Assembly (NCBI RefSeq): GCF_007004665.1
Contig: NZ_ML660066.1
Span: 19,779-83,778, forward strand
Origin: Denitrobaculum tricleocarpae
GTDB lineage: Bacteria > Pseudomonadota > Alphaproteobacteria > Kiloniellales > Kiloniellaceae
Direction: 5' to 3'
DNA length: 64,000 nucleotides
How positions within the stretch are numbered: position 1 is the first letter of the stretch; each line of letters opens with the position of its first letter. The position numbers were made by a program, and so were the translations under genes. Below the pieces are notes generated by a model that saw nothing but the letters and a program-made list of their open reading frames with translations, was not told the DNA's origin and did not search any database. Below, piece after piece: positions 29,559 to 40,123 of this stretch.

Positions 29559-32500
29559 ATGTCGGGAAAAAGCACTTCGGATCAGATCGAGCAGGCGGGC
29601 GAGTGGCAGTTCTGGATCGATCGCGGCGGCACCTTTACCGATATCGTGGCGCGCCGTCCCGGTGGCGAACTGATGACCCACAAGCTGCTTTCGGAAAACC
29701 CTGAGCAATACAAAGACGCGGCTATCCAGGGTATCCGCGATCTGCTCGGGTTGACTATGGACGAGCCGATTCCAACCGCGGCTGTCGAAGCCGTGAAGAT
29801 GGGAACGACGGTTGCGACCAACGCACTGCTTGAGCGCAAGGGTGAACAGACTCTCCTGATCGTGACCGAGGGTTTCCGGGACGCCCTTCTGATTGCCTAC
29901 CAGAACCGTCCGAACATCTTTGCCCGTAAAATCGTTCGCCCGGAACAGCTTTATAAACAGGTCGTCGAGATCGACGAGCGTATGAGTGCAGAGGGCGAGG
30001 TTTTAAAGCCATTGAACGAGGAGCGGGCGCGGGCAGATCTGCAAGCGGCCTTCGATGCCGGTTTCCGTTCGGTTGCGATCGTTCTCATGCACGGCTACCG
30101 CTACCACGACCATGAACGGCGTATCGCCGATCTGGCCAAGGACATCGGCTTCCCCCAGGTCTCAGTGAGTTATGAGGTGTCGCCGCTGATGAAGCTGGTC
30201 TCGCGCGGCGATACCACCGTGGTCGATGCTTACCTCTCGCCGATCCTGCGGCGTTACGTCGATCAGGTGGCCGGTCAGCTCGGCGATGCCCGCCTGATGT
30301 TTATGCAGTCCAACGGAGGACTGACCGATGCGAAGCTGTTCCAGGGCAAGGACTCCATCCTGTCGGGTCCCGCAGGCGGCATTGTCGGTGCGGTCCAGAC
30401 CGCCGCGATGGGGGGGCTGGACAAGATCATCACCTTCGATATGGGCGGCACCTCCACCGATGTTGCGCATTACAACGGCGAATACGAGCGTGCCTTCGAA
30501 ACCCAGGTTGCCGGCGTGCGTATGCGTGCACCCATGATGCAGATTCATACCGTTGCCGCGGGCGGCGGCTCGATCCTGCATTTTGATGGAGCGCGCTATC
30601 GTGTCGGTCCGGATTCCGCTGGCGCCAATCCGGGTCCGGCCTGCTACCGCCGGGGTGGCCCGCTGGCGGTGACCGACTGTAACGTCATGCTTGGCCGGGT
30701 GGTTCCCGCGTTTTTCCCCAAGGTTTTCGGACCGGAGGCCGATCAGCCTCTCGATGCAGAAGTCGTGCGCGAGAAGTTTTCGGCCCTTGCGGACGAAATT
30801 CATAAAACGACAGGAGATCAACGCAGTCCTGAGGACGTGGCCGAGGGCTTCCGCCGGATTGCGGTCGAAAACATGGCCAATGCCATCAAGGAGATCTCGA
30901 CCCAGCGTGGATACGACGTCACCGAATACACCCTCTGCAGTTTCGGCGGGGCCGGTGGGCAGCACGCCTGTGAAATGGCCGACACTTTGGGAATGACCAA
31001 GATTTTCCTGCATCCCTTTGCCGGCGTGCTCTCCGCCTATGGCATGGGTCTCGCCGATCTGCGGGCCTTGCGGGAGCAAGCCGTCGAGGGCGGGCTCGAC
31101 GATGCGATCGTTAGTCAGGTTTCGGGCGTTCTCGACGATCTTGCGGCCGATGCCGTGGAAGAACTGCGCGCCCAAGGCATTGGTGAGGAGCGTATTCATG
31201 TTCTGCGCAAGGTGCACCTGCGCTATGCCGGAACGGATTCCGCACTGGTCGTCGATTTTGGCGACCGCGCAAAAATCATCGAGGGCTTCGAGCAGGCGCA
31301 TCGTCAGCGCTACGGCTTCGTGACCGACAAGGATCACATCGTCGAGGCGGTCTCGGTGGAAGCGGTCGGAACCACCGACAGCATTGAGGATAAGCACCTG
31401 GAGACGCCGGGACGTTCCGAGAAGCCGAAAGCCACGGCGGAGGTTGAGATCTACGCAAATGGATCCTGGCACGATGCGCCGGTCTACGAGCGTGAAGCCC
31501 TGCAGGCCGGTGATCTGGTCGATGGTCCGGCCATCGTGATCGAGCCGACCTCCACGACGGTGGTCGAACCGGGCTGGCAGGCTCGTTTGAGCGACCGAGA
31601 CCATCTGGTTCTGGATCGGGTGATCCCGCTGGAACGCACGGTTGCCGTCGGCACCGAAGTCGACCCGGTCATGCTGGAGATCTTCAACAACCTCTTCATG
31701 TCGATCGCCGAACAGATGGGGTCGACGCTGGAAAACACTTCCTACTCGGTGAATATCAAGGAACGCCTGGATTTCTCCTGCGCGGTTTTCGATCCGAAGG
31801 GCAATCTCGTGGCCAACGCGCCTCATATGCCGGTGCATCTTGGCTCCATGAGCGATTCGATCCGCACGATTATCCGGGAGCGTTCAGATGTCATTTCACC
31901 CGGCGATGTCTATGTCCTGAATGCGCCGTATAACGGGGGCACGCATTTGCCGGATATCACCGTCATCACGCCGGTGTTCGATCCAAGCGGTTCACGCATT
32001 CTCTTCTTTGCCGCCAGCCGGGGGCATCATGCCGACATCGGCGGTATCTCGCCGGGTTCCATGCCGCCGCAAAGCCGGACCGTGGACGAGGAGGGGGTTC
32101 TGATTGACAACTTCCTCCTGGTCGAGAAGGGCCGGTTCCGGGAGAAGGAAACCCGGGAACTTCTGGCGTCAGGGACCTATCCGGCACGAAACCCTGAACA
32201 GAATATCGCAGACCTGAAAGCTCAGATCGCAGCCAACGAGAAGGGCGTTCAGGAGCTGCAGCGGATGGTCGATCACTTCAGCCTGGAGGTCGTTCATGCC
32301 TACATGGGGCATGTTCAGGATAATGCCGAGGAACAGGTCCGGCGTGTTCTGGATAAACTGGCCGATGGCAGCTTCACCTATGAGATGGACCAGGGCGCCA
32401 AAATCAGCGTGAGTATCCGGATCGACAAGGAAGCACGCCGCGCGGCGGTCGATTTCGAGGGAACATCGGCGCAGCTCGACAGTAACTTCAATGCGCCCTC

Positions 32501-33194
32501 ATCGGTCTGCAGGGCCGCCGTGCTCTATGTTTTCCGCACTCTCGTCGACGATGAGATCCCCATGAACGAGGGCTGCCTGAAGCCGCTGGATATTCATATC
32601 CCCGAGGGCTCCATGCTGAAACCCCAGTATCCCGCAGCGGTGGTTGCCGGGAACGTGGAGACCAGTCAGGCCATTACGGACACGCTTTACGGGGCACTCG
32701 GCGTAATGTCAGCGTCACAAGGCACCATGAACAACTTTACCTTCGGTAACGACAAGTATCAGTACTACGAGACGATTTGCGGCGGTTCAGGCGCGGGCCC
32801 GGATTTTGACGGGACTGACGTCATCCATACGCACATGACCAATTCCCGTCTCACCGATCCCGAGATTCTGGAATGGCGCTTCCCGGTGCTGCTCGAGAGT
32901 TTCGGCGTTCGGCCCGGGACCGGCGGCAAGGGCCTGCATCGCGGTGGCGACGGATCGCGCCGCGAAATCCGGTTCCGCGAGGCGATGAATGCAGCCGTTC
33001 TGGCCGGGCACCGCCGAATCCCGCCTTTCGGTCTCGAGGGCGGAGAGCCCGGTGCGCTGGGCAGGAACTGGGTCGTGCGTGCAGACGGGACCGAGGTGCC
33101 TTTGTCGGGGACGGATTCGATCGATATGGAGCCCGGCGACCGTTTTGTGATCGAGACGCCCGGTGGCGGCGGTTATGGCAGCGGCAAGGCGTGA
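29559..33194 (+). CDS. 5-oxoprolinase/hydantoinase, fused A and B subunits
   Basis: This family hydrolyses 5-oxo-L-proline (pyroglutamate) to glutamate using ATP, or related cyclic amides. The 1211-residue protein joins a HyuA-type domain (about 15-690) to a HyuB-type domain (about 700-1211), as in eukaryotic 5-oxoprolinase. The HyuA part has [19 protein letters not shown] and [10 protein letters not shown], which are actin-fold ATP-binding sequences. The HyuB part contains [20 protein letters not shown] and ends [11 protein letters not shown]. Full fusion favours oxoprolinase, but substrate specificity is not certain. A strong promoter and palindrome precede it; a MarR-like regulator follows 36 bases later. 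Confidence 0.9.
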   Translation: MSGKSTSDQIEQAGEWQFWIDRGGTFTDIVARRPGGELMTHKLLSENPEQYKDAAIQGIRDLLGLTMDEPIPTAAVEAVKMGTTVATNALLERKGEQTLLIVTEGFRDALLIAYQNRPNIFARKIVRPEQLYKQVVEIDERMSAEGEVLKPLNEERARADLQAAFDAGFRSVAIVLMHGYRYHDHERRIADLAKDIGFPQVSVSYEVSPLMKLVSRGDTTVVDAYLSPILRRYVDQVAGQLGDARLMFMQSNGGLTDAKLFQGKDSILSGPAGGIVGAVQTAAMGGLDKIITFDMGGTSTDVAHYNGEYERAFETQVAGVRMRAPMMQIHTVAAGGGSILHFDGARYRVGPDSAGANPGPACYRRGGPLAVTDCNVMLGRVVPAFFPKVFGPEADQPLDAEVVREKFSALADEIHKTTGDQRSPEDVAEGFRRIAVENMANAIKEISTQRGYDVTEYTLCSFGGAGGQHACEMADTLGMTKIFLHPFAGVLSAYGMGLADLRALREQAVEGGLDDAIVSQVSGVLDDLAADAVEELRAQGIGEERIHVLRKVHLRYAGTDSALVVDFGDRAKIIEGFEQAHRQRYGFVTDKDHIVEAVSVEAVGTTDSIEDKHLETPGRSEKPKATAEVEIYANGSWHDAPVYEREALQAGDLVDGPAIVIEPTSTTVVEPGWQARLSDRDHLVLDRVIPLERTVAVGTEVDPVMLEIFNNLFMSIAEQMGSTLENTSYSVNIKERLDFSCAVFDPKGNLVANAPHMPVHLGSMSDSIRTIIRERSDVISPGDVYVLNAPYNGGTHLPDITVITPVFDPSGSRILFFAASRGHHADIGGISPGSMPPQSRTVDEEGVLIDNFLLVEKGRFREKETRELLASGTYPARNPEQNIADLKAQIAANEKGVQELQRMVDHFSLEVVHAYMGHVQDNAEEQVRRVLDKLADGSFTYEMDQGAKISVSIRIDKEARRAAVDFEGTSAQLDSNFNAPSSVCRAAVLYVFRTLVDDEIPMNEGCLKPLDIHIPEGSMLKPQYPAAVVAGNVETSQAITDTLYGALGVMSASQGTMNNFTFGNDKYQYYETICGGSGAGPDFDGTDVIHTHMTNSRLTDPEILEWRFPVLLESFGVRPGTGGKGLHRGGDGSRREIRFREAMNAAVLAGHRRIPPFGLEGGEPGALGRNWVVRADGTEVPLSGTDSIDMEPGDRFVIETPGGGGYGSGKA

Positions 33195-33230
33195 TCATCC
33201 TGGTTGGAGGCTTTGGACGAGGACGGCACT

Positions 33231-33767
33231 ATGACTGAGGAAACGGCCAAGCGGCGCAGCATCGTCTCATCATCTCATCTGGTTTCGGATGAGGCGTCAG
33301 AGCTCAGCGAATTCGAGTTCGGTCTGATCATCGCCTCCAATGCCTTTAACCGCTGGATTGTGCGCTGCATGAGTGCGGCCGGTTACAGCGACTTGAACAC
33401 CCTGGATATCGAGGTGCTCCATTCGGTCAACCACCGGACGAGAGAGAAGAAGTTGGCGGATCTTTGCTTTGTCCTCAATGTCGAGGATACGCACACGGTC
33501 TCATATGCGCTGAAGAAGCTCGTTCGGCTCAACCTGGTGGCCGGGAACCGCAGCGGCAAGGAAATCTCCTACAGTGTGACGGATGAAGGGCGCGAGGCCT
33601 GCGAGCGTTACCGGCAGATCCGCGAGGATTGCCTGGTGAAATCCATGGGGGCGTTCGGCAAGGGCAGCGATGGCGAATTCAATCAGCAGATCGGTCAGGT
33701 CGCCGACGTTCTGCGGGCTCTCTCAGGTCTCTATGACCAGGCGGCGCGATCGGCGGCGTCGCTGTAG
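33231..33767 (+). CDS. MarR-type winged-helix regulator (COG5631-like)
   Basis: The 178-residue protein has a winged-helix domain (about 60-130) with the recognition region VEDTHTVSYALKKLVRLNLV and a wing GKEISYSVTDEG. It resembles the predicted MarR-family regulators found beside hydantoinase-type genes. The ATG at 33231 has GAGG eight bases upstream; an in-frame TTG at 33204 is less likely. It probably controls the adjacent oxoprolinase gene through the palindrome at 29507-29521. That link is inferred from position only. Confidence 0.8.
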   Translation: MTEETAKRRSIVSSSHLVSDEASELSEFEFGLIIASNAFNRWIVRCMSAAGYSDLNTLDIEVLHSVNHRTREKKLADLCFVLNVEDTHTVSYALKKLVRLNLVAGNRSGKEISYSVTDEGREACERYRQIREDCLVKSMGAFGKGSDGEFNQQIGQVADVLRALSGLYDQAARSAASL

Positions 33768-34028
33768 TAATTCCATAACCGGATCACGCACTGCTCTTGG
33801 TCCTGTTCGATCGCGTCGCGTAAAAACAGACTTTTACTGATTCCGCTGTCTTTTCAGGTGCCGAACTCTGATTGCCTTGCAGCGATTGCAGCGATGCCTT
33901 CCTTTCACTATATCTTGCAACGAGTGTCCAGAGCGCAAAAGGCCCGCTGAACCAAGTGATCTAAGGGCTTGTCGTTGTCGAAGGTATTGGTGCGGGACTG
34001 ACGGCTGTCCCGAGGTAAAGGACCGGCT

Positions 34029-37000
34029 TTGAAGAAAATCCTACTTGGCGTTGCTGTGCTTTTCGGGCTCGCGATCGCCGCTGCTTTGATTGGCCCGAAC
34101 TTTGTTGACTGGAACAACTACAAGGGCCAGATCGCGCAGCAGGCTGTCGAGATTACCGGCCGAGCGGTTCAGATCGATGGCGATGTGAGCCTGCGGGTCG
34201 TGCCGGCCCCCGAACTCTCAGCCAAAGGCTTGCGCATTGCCAACGCAGAGCAGGGCTCCGACGCCGATATGGCGACCGTCGAGCAGTTGCAAGTCCGGGT
34301 CGCATTCTGGCCTTTGTTGAAGGGCCAGGTGCAGGTCGAGAGCGTCTCGCTTGTTAAGCCAAAGCTGTTGCTCGAGGTCTATGCGGATGGCCGCAACAAT
34401 TGGACCTTGGGTGCGCTATCCGCGCAAACCGGCGAGGCGGCTGAAGCGCCCGCGGATCCCCGCACGTCGCAACGACAGAGGGAAGAGCCGGCACCGGGAA
34501 CAGCTGCAGATGCCGAAGACAGCCTCCGCATCGACAGCCTGTCGCTACGCGGCGCAACACTTCTTTACCGGGATGCCACCAGTGGCATTGAAGAAACCCT
34601 TCAGGACCTGGATGCGGATATTCTTGCAGAGTCACTCCGAGGCCCCTTTTCCCTGAAGGGCACGGGCCGTTTCCGCGGCCATAAGACTGAATTTGAGATT
34701 GCCAGCGGTCGTTGGGTGGATACAGGGGCTACCCAGCTCAGCGCAAGCCTTGCCCTTCCGGCGCAACAGGCCAAGGCACAGTTCTCCGGGACCGTTTCGC
34801 GCCACATTGAGGGGATTTCCCTGCGCGGCAACAGCAGGCTCTCGGGAGAGAACCTGGGCGAGGTGCTGTTGGCTGGCGGGGTTCTGTCCGAAGTGTCCGA
34901 TGTTCTGGCCAAACCCTTTAGGCTCGAAACCCAGATCGCCGCGGACTCGGAGCGCTTCGCGGCCAGCGAAATTCTTTTGGCGCTTGCCGAAGTTGAAGTC
35001 TCGGGCGATATCGAGCTTGAGCATCGGGTGCCGCGCAAAGCACGTGTGACGATCAATGCATCGCGTCTCGATCTGGACAGCCTTTTCGAGATTGCTTCAA
35101 ACGCCGAAGAAACGAACACTTCCGGCAGCAGCGATGCTGCCGGCCAAGGACCCGTACCTGCGCCTTCAACCAGCGGGGCGGCCATTCCTCAGACGACCGG
35201 TTTTTTCATTCCGTCAGATCTTGAGGCCTCCATCCAGATCGTCGTCGACGCCGCGATATACCGCCAACAGGTTCTGCGCCAGATTCTGCTCAGCGCCGAT
35301 GTCACCGATGGACGGCTGGTGATCGCAGAAGCCGCGGCCCTCCTGCCGGGCGGCTCCGATATCGCCTTGACCGGGATGCTCTCAACGCCCGAAGGGGTGC
35401 CGAACTTTGACGGACGCCTTGATGCCGCTGCGGATAATCTGCGCGGCGTCCTGCAGTGGGTTGGGGTCGATGTCGGCGCTGTGCCGGCTGACCGGCTGCG
35501 GAAAACGACCTTCAGCAGCCGCGTGACCGCGACGCCCGATCTGGTCACCATCAGCGACTTGGATCTCTTGGTTGACGTCACGCGGATCAATGGCGGTATC
35601 AGTGTTGCCGTAAGGGAACGTCCCGGATTCGGCATTGGCCTTGCGGTCGACCGTTTGGACCTTGACGCCTATCTGCCTCGAACTGAGGGCGCGGAGACCT
35701 CCGGCCGGGCCGCTGGAGCGGCGCAGCCGGGAAGCGATCCTCAAGCAACAGAGAATGACACGGCGAGGAATGGCGGTTCCACCCGTGTTGATGAACCCGG
35801 GCCCGGTTTATCGCTTCTGGATCGTTTCGACGCCAATCTGGACCTTCGGGTCAATAGCTTGAGTTATAATGGCGCATCGGCCAGGAACCTGCATCTGGAT
35901 GGTACCCTGCAGACGGCGTCTCTGGTTGTCCGCAGTCTCACGATCGCCGACGTTTCGGGAGCTGGCCTTCAAGCGGCTGGCCGGATCGACGATCTGACCG
36001 GCGAGCCGGCTGTCGATGGGCGGTTTACGGTAAAGGTCGATGATCCTTCGCGTCTCGAGCCCCTCTTCGGCAAAACGGCCCGCGATCTGGAGAGACTTGG
36101 TGCTTTCGATCTTGAGGCGACGTTGGCGGGGAGCCTGCAGGATCTGTCGGTCGACGGAAGTATCGCGGCGCAGGGCGGGCAGGTGGCCGTTGCCGGGCAG
36201 CTGCGTTCGATCGCCGTGAATCCCGCCTATGACCTGTCGCTTGACGCAAAGCACCCGGATTTCAATGGGTTATTGCGCGTCTTGGCGCCTGATGCGGAGT
36301 TTAGCGCTGGTCCCGGTGCTTTCGCGCTGACCGGTCAGCTCGCCGGTTCACAGTCGGCAATGAGCCTCAGCGGATTGAAGATCCGTGCAGGAGCGCTGAC
36401 TGCCGAAGGACAAGTCGGCGCCGATTTCTCGGCAGATGTCCCGCGTGTATCTGTTGATTTGAGCACGGGCGAGATCAAAACGCGTGACCTCAAATCCGGC
36501 GATAAGACGCAAGCTTCGAGGAAAACCGCATCATCCGGGACGAGGGCCGCAAACCCAAGCCGCACAGGCGGCGGGTCTGGGTCAGACAGCTCAGGCGGAG
36601 GGGCGACGGCCGATCTTTCCGCCGTCCACCGCCGCTGGTCGCGCGACCCGATCGATCTTTCAGGGCTTGGTGCCGTGGATGGCGATATCGCCGTCCGCTC
36701 GAAGGCAATCATCGTCGATGACCTTCGTCTGGATAATGCAAGCCTTGAGGCGGCTTTGGAAAATGGCGTGCTTTCCGTAAAGCGTTTCGACGCCGGCGTG
36801 TACGGTGGCCGGCTGCGGGCGACCGGCACTGTAGATGGTCGTGGCGCTCCAACTCTGGTCATGAAACTCGATGCCACAGGGCTGAATGCGGGCCGGCTTA
36901 TTCGGGATCTGGCCGATTCCGACCGCATTTCGGGGACGTTGGATCTATCGGCCGCACTTGAGACAAAGGGCGAAAGCGAAGCCGCCCTGGTGCGTTCTTT

Positions 37001-37499
37001 ACAGGGTAGCGGTCAACTCGGCGGCCAGATGACGGCCCGGGTGAAGGCGGAGGAACAGCTCGGAAACGTCGTTCTCGGTATTCTGGGGACAAAGGTCAAG
37101 GAGATCAGGGGCGTGAGCGACGCTACCACCGCCCTCTTCAGTGCTTTCGCCGGCGCCCCAGCCAAACTGAGCGGCACTTTTAACGTCCAACAGGGCGTGG
37201 TCGAGACGGTCGATACCAGGATCGATGGCCGTGATGCCTCGATCTTTACGGCAGGCAAAGCGGATTTGCCCGCATGGCTTCTGAGCTCACGGAGCGACCT
37301 CTTTCGAAGCGGCGATGCCAATCAGGTGGACCCCTATGTGATCGCCGAGGCCAATGGCGTGCTCGACGCGCCCAATGTCAAGGTCAGGGGCGAGGCCTTC
37401 AAACGGAATAAATCGGGAAGTTCCGGGAGCTCCTCGTCTCCGCAGAAGATCGAGCCCGAAGAAGCGATCCGTGGACTGCTTAAGGACCTGATACGCTAG
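34029..37499 (+). CDS. Large AsmA-family protein
   Basis: AsmA-like proteins are inner-membrane-anchored, beta-rich periplasmic proteins thought to carry phospholipids towards the outer membrane. The 1156-residue product has an N-terminal anchor (ILLGVAVLFGLAIAAALIG) followed by the AsmA N-terminal sequence NFVDWNNYKGQIAQQAVEITGRAV. The AsmA_2-type C-terminal region includes RIDGRDASIFTAGKADL. Two low-complexity Ser/Gly/Ala linkers break the chain near residues 145 and 835. Translation starts at TTG (34029), with AGGTAAAGGA upstream. It stands alone with 261 gene-free bases before it. Confidence 0.88.
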   Translation: MKKILLGVAVLFGLAIAAALIGPNFVDWNNYKGQIAQQAVEITGRAVQIDGDVSLRVVPAPELSAKGLRIANAEQGSDADMATVEQLQVRVAFWPLLKGQVQVESVSLVKPKLLLEVYADGRNNWTLGALSAQTGEAAEAPADPRTSQRQREEPAPGTAADAEDSLRIDSLSLRGATLLYRDATSGIEETLQDLDADILAESLRGPFSLKGTGRFRGHKTEFEIASGRWVDTGATQLSASLALPAQQAKAQFSGTVSRHIEGISLRGNSRLSGENLGEVLLAGGVLSEVSDVLAKPFRLETQIAADSERFAASEILLALAEVEVSGDIELEHRVPRKARVTINASRLDLDSLFEIASNAEETNTSGSSDAAGQGPVPAPSTSGAAIPQTTGFFIPSDLEASIQIVVDAAIYRQQVLRQILLSADVTDGRLVIAEAAALLPGGSDIALTGMLSTPEGVPNFDGRLDAAADNLRGVLQWVGVDVGAVPADRLRKTTFSSRVTATPDLVTISDLDLLVDVTRINGGISVAVRERPGFGIGLAVDRLDLDAYLPRTEGAETSGRAAGAAQPGSDPQATENDTARNGGSTRVDEPGPGLSLLDRFDANLDLRVNSLSYNGASARNLHLDGTLQTASLVVRSLTIADVSGAGLQAAGRIDDLTGEPAVDGRFTVKVDDPSRLEPLFGKTARDLERLGAFDLEATLAGSLQDLSVDGSIAAQGGQVAVAGQLRSIAVNPAYDLSLDAKHPDFNGLLRVLAPDAEFSAGPGAFALTGQLAGSQSAMSLSGLKIRAGALTAEGQVGADFSADVPRVSVDLSTGEIKTRDLKSGDKTQASRKTASSGTRAANPSRTGGGSGSDSSGGGATADLSAVHRRWSRDPIDLSGLGAVDGDIAVRSKAIIVDDLRLDNASLEAALENGVLSVKRFDAGVYGGRLRATGTVDGRGAPTLVMKLDATGLNAGRLIRDLADSDRISGTLDLSAALETKGESEAALVRSLQGSGQLGGQMTARVKAEEQLGNVVLGILGTKVKEIRGVSDATTALFSAFAGAPAKLSGTFNVQQGVVETVDTRIDGRDASIFTAGKADLPAWLLSSRSDLFRSGDANQVDPYVIAEANGVLDAPNVKVRGEAFKRNKSGSSGSSSSPQKIEPEEAIRGLLKDLIR

Positions 37500-37550
37500 A
37501 GCGCGTCATGTTTTAACGGAAACACTCTGTGTTTTCGCTAACACATGTGA

Positions 37551-37635
37551 ACCCGCTCTACATCTTATAGGTAGAGCAGATTCACCGGTGCGACGGATCG
37601 CCGAAGGCGATTCCATCTAAACCGGATCTGCTCTA
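37551..37635. repeat. Dispersed palindromic repeat, copy 1
   Basis: The core is bounded by TAGAGCAGAT (37572-37581) and its exact complement ATCTGCTCTA (37626-37635). An inner hairpin (ATCGCC with GGCGAT) lies between them. A conserved left flank starting ACCCGCT is shared with the copy at 41915. It follows AsmA and may also end its transcript. Confidence 0.8.
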
Positions 37636-37650
37636 AACACCGGATCTGTC

Positions 37651-37878
37651 TTATTTGCCGTCGGGCTGTCGCATGAGCGCCTGTTTGAGGAGATAGGTCC
37701 TCACGGCGCTGGAGAGATTGCCGGTCCTCGTTTCGTCGATTTGCTCGATCAGCGCGTTGATCGACATCTGCCGTTCGCTGGCCAGGGTTTTCAACACCGA
37801 CCAAAAGGCGTCTTCCAGGCTAAGGCTGGTACGGTGGCCGGCGATCACAACCGACCGCTTTTTCAGTTCCTGTCCCAT
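37651..37878 (-). CDS. Ribbon-helix-helix domain protein
   Basis: This small protein of 75 residues has a RHH_4-type DNA-binding fold: a basic start (KKRSVVIAGHRTSLSLEDAFW) and helices around LKTLASERQMSINALIEQIDE. The family is common in alphaproteobacteria, usually as a short gene next to housekeeping genes. It starts three bases after the fumC stop and is probably co-transcribed with it. Its target is unknown; control of fumC or itself is possible. Confidence 0.85.
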   Translation of the reverse strand: MGQELKKRSVVIAGHRTSLSLEDAFWSVLKTLASERQMSINALIEQIDETRTGNLSSAVRTYLLKQALMRQPDGK

Positions 37879-37881
37879 CGC

Positions 37882-39294
37882 TCACGTCCGCGGTTTCGGG
37901 GCAATCATCTCTTCGGGCCTGACCAGCCGGTCAAAGTCCGCAGCAGTGAGAAGGTCAAGTGCCACAGCGGCCTCTTTGAGCGTGGTGTTCTCGGTGTAGG
38001 CCTTCTTCGCGACCCTGGCGGCATTATCGTATCCGATGTGCGGGTTGAGCGCTGTGACCAGCATCAGCGACTGCTGCATCAGTGTGGCAATCCGCTCCTC
38101 GTTTGCTTCCAGGCCGTCAATACAGTTGCTCCGGAAGCTCTCGCAGGCATCGCCGATCAGTTTCGCCGATTGCAGCAGGTTGTAAATCAGCACGGGTTTG
38201 AAAACGTTGAGCTCGAAGTGGCCGTTCGAGCCGGCCACAGTCACTGCGACGTGATTGCCCATGACCTGCGCACAGACCATGGTCATGGCCTCCGCCTGGG
38301 TCGGGTTGACCTTGCCGGGCATAATCGACGATCCAGGCTCGTTCGCCGGTAGCAGCAGTTCCCCCAGTCCGCAGCGCGGGCCGGATCCCAGCATACGAAT
38401 GTCGTGAGCGATCTTCATCAAAGACGCGGCCAGAACGTTCAGGGCGCCGGAGGTTTCGACAATGGCATCGTGGGCGGCGAGAGCCTCGAACTTGTTTTCA
38501 GCCGAGGTAAAGGGCAAAGCTGTGATGCCGGCGACTTCCCGCGCGAATGCTTCGGCAAAGCCCTCCAGGGCATTCAGTCCTGTTCCGACGGCAGTCCCAC
38601 CCTGAGCAAGTTGGCCGAGCCTGGGCAGGGTGCCTTTGATGCGTTCGATGCCGTACTCAATCTGCTTGGCATATCCCGAAAACTCCTGTCCCAGGGTCAG
38701 AGGGGTTGCATCCATGAGATGGGTCCGGCCGATCTTAACGATCTTTTCGAAGGCCGTTGCTTTCTGGATAAGGGCGGTCTTCAGACGTTCAAGAGCGGGC
38801 AGGGTCTCGCCGGTGATCTGTTGGAGGCCGGCAATCGACATGGCGGTCGGGAAGCTGTCGTTGGAGGATTGACCCAGATTGCAGTGGTCGTTCGGGTGAA
38901 CCGGCGACTTACCGCCACGATTGCCCGTTAGAATTTCGTTGGCTCGCCCCGCAATCACCTCGTTTGCGTTCATGTTGCTTTGAGTGCCGGAGCCGGTCTG
39001 CCAGACAACCAGAGGGAAATGATCCAGTAATTTACCAGCCGCAACTTCTTCGGCCGCGGCGCAGATAGCGGCTCCCAACTCGCGGTCCAGCAAACCGAGA
39101 TCCATATTGGTTCGGGCAGCGGCAAGCTTCTGTATGCCCAGAGCTTTGACCATTGCCGGAGGCATCTTTTCGCCGCCGATTTTAAAGTTCTGCAGAGAGC
39201 GTTGCGTTTGCGCACCCCAGTAACGATCGGCGGGGACCGGTATCTCGCCCATCGAATCGCTTTCGAGCCGGGTTGCACTTTCCGAGCTTGTCAT
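37882..39294 (-). CDS. fumC: Class II fumarate hydratase FumC
   Basis: FumC converts fumarate to malate in the TCA cycle without an iron-sulfur cluster. The 470-residue protein has [12 protein letters not shown] (101-112), SSNDSFPT (143-150) and THLMDATP (191-198). The fumarase/aspartase signature [13 protein letters not shown] is at 321-333. The ATG at 39294 has AAGGGA upstream; the frame is open further up but without similarity to the family. It is likely co-transcribed with the RHH gene downstream. Confidence 0.97.
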   Translation of the reverse strand: MTSSESATRLESDSMGEIPVPADRYWGAQTQRSLQNFKIGGEKMPPAMVKALGIQKLAAARTNMDLGLLDRELGAAICAAAEEVAAGKLLDHFPLVVWQTGSGTQSNMNANEVIAGRANEILTGNRGGKSPVHPNDHCNLGQSSNDSFPTAMSIAGLQQITGETLPALERLKTALIQKATAFEKIVKIGRTHLMDATPLTLGQEFSGYAKQIEYGIERIKGTLPRLGQLAQGGTAVGTGLNALEGFAEAFAREVAGITALPFTSAENKFEALAAHDAIVETSGALNVLAASLMKIAHDIRMLGSGPRCGLGELLLPANEPGSSIMPGKVNPTQAEAMTMVCAQVMGNHVAVTVAGSNGHFELNVFKPVLIYNLLQSAKLIGDACESFRSNCIDGLEANEERIATLMQQSLMLVTALNPHIGYDNAARVAKKAYTENTTLKEAAVALDLLTAADFDRLVRPEEMIAPKPRT

Positions 39295-39403
39295 GATGCC
39301 GTCCCTTTGCCATTGGCGAACGCACAACGCCGGGTCCGCCGGAAGAAGACCGAAGTCTATCTTCGATGGCGACAGCGTCCAGCGGGAAATCGATCCCTCA
39401 GTC

Positions 39404-40108
39404 TCACCCAGGATCATCCTGAAACGCCCGCAACGACCGGGAATGAAAATCGCGGCGGTACAGCACGATCACGACCCAGGTGCAGGTGATGATAAAGATC
39501 GCGGAATGGACCAGCCACCCCAACGTGGCCAAGCCGAAGAAGTAAGCCCGCAGGCCGCGTTGGAAATGCAGGCTGGCGAGATCAATGATCTTTGCAGCTT
39601 TTTCGGCCGTGGCCCGGCGTTCCGGATCTTCGGCTGCCGCAAGATCGTTCTTTGGTGTTATGGGGGTCGCGCCGATCAGGATGGAGCAGTAGTTGAAGAG
39701 CCGGACTGACCAGGCGAATTTAAAGAAGCCGTAGACGAAGATCGTTACCAGGATCAGGACCTTAACCTCCCAGATCCAGCGAGTCGTTCCGACACTCAGA
39801 GGCAGTTCATCGAGTAACGCGGTCACCTGGTCAACAGAGCCGAGCACGGCGATCAATCCGCCGACCACAAAGATTGAGGTAGAGGCAAAAAACACTGCAG
39901 CATTCAGAAGGTTGCCGATAAGCGTGGAGTCGAGGATCCGGTTCTCCCGCTTCAGCATTTCGAACATCCACCGCCGCCGGTAGAGGCTCAGTGAGTGATT
40001 CATGCCCTTCGCTTTATGTGGGCCGTACTCGACATAGAAGGCGTAGCCGAACCAGCAGAACAAAAACCAGGCAAAAGAGATATAGTCGAGCGGAGTAAGT
40101 TCGGACAC
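39404..40108 (-). CDS. DUF599 membrane protein
   Basis: The 234-residue protein has about four membrane segments: near residues 8-28, 66-90, 112-135 and 200-220. The conserved sequence [39 protein letters not shown] matches DUF599 in its internal part. Its function is not known. The start is a GTG at 40108 without a clear Shine-Dalgarno. It lies 15 bases after the halogenase gene on the same strand, so the two may be co-transcribed. Confidence 0.8.
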   Translation of the reverse strand: MSELTPLDYISFAWFLFCWFGYAFYVEYGPHKAKGMNHSLSLYRRRWMFEMLKRENRILDSTLIGNLLNAAVFFASTSIFVVGGLIAVLGSVDQVTALLDELPLSVGTTRWIWEVKVLILVTIFVYGFFKFAWSVRLFNYCSILIGATPITPKNDLAAAEDPERRATAEKAAKIIDLASLHFQRGLRAYFFGLATLGWLVHSAIFIITCTWVVIVLYRRDFHSRSLRAFQDDPG

Positions 40109-40123
40109 TCAGGTAACGCGCCG

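Noticed and set aside
30162..31838. 558-codon open frame antisense to the oxoprolinase
   Set aside because: High-GC third positions leave antisense frames open; the plus-strand protein matches its family over full length.
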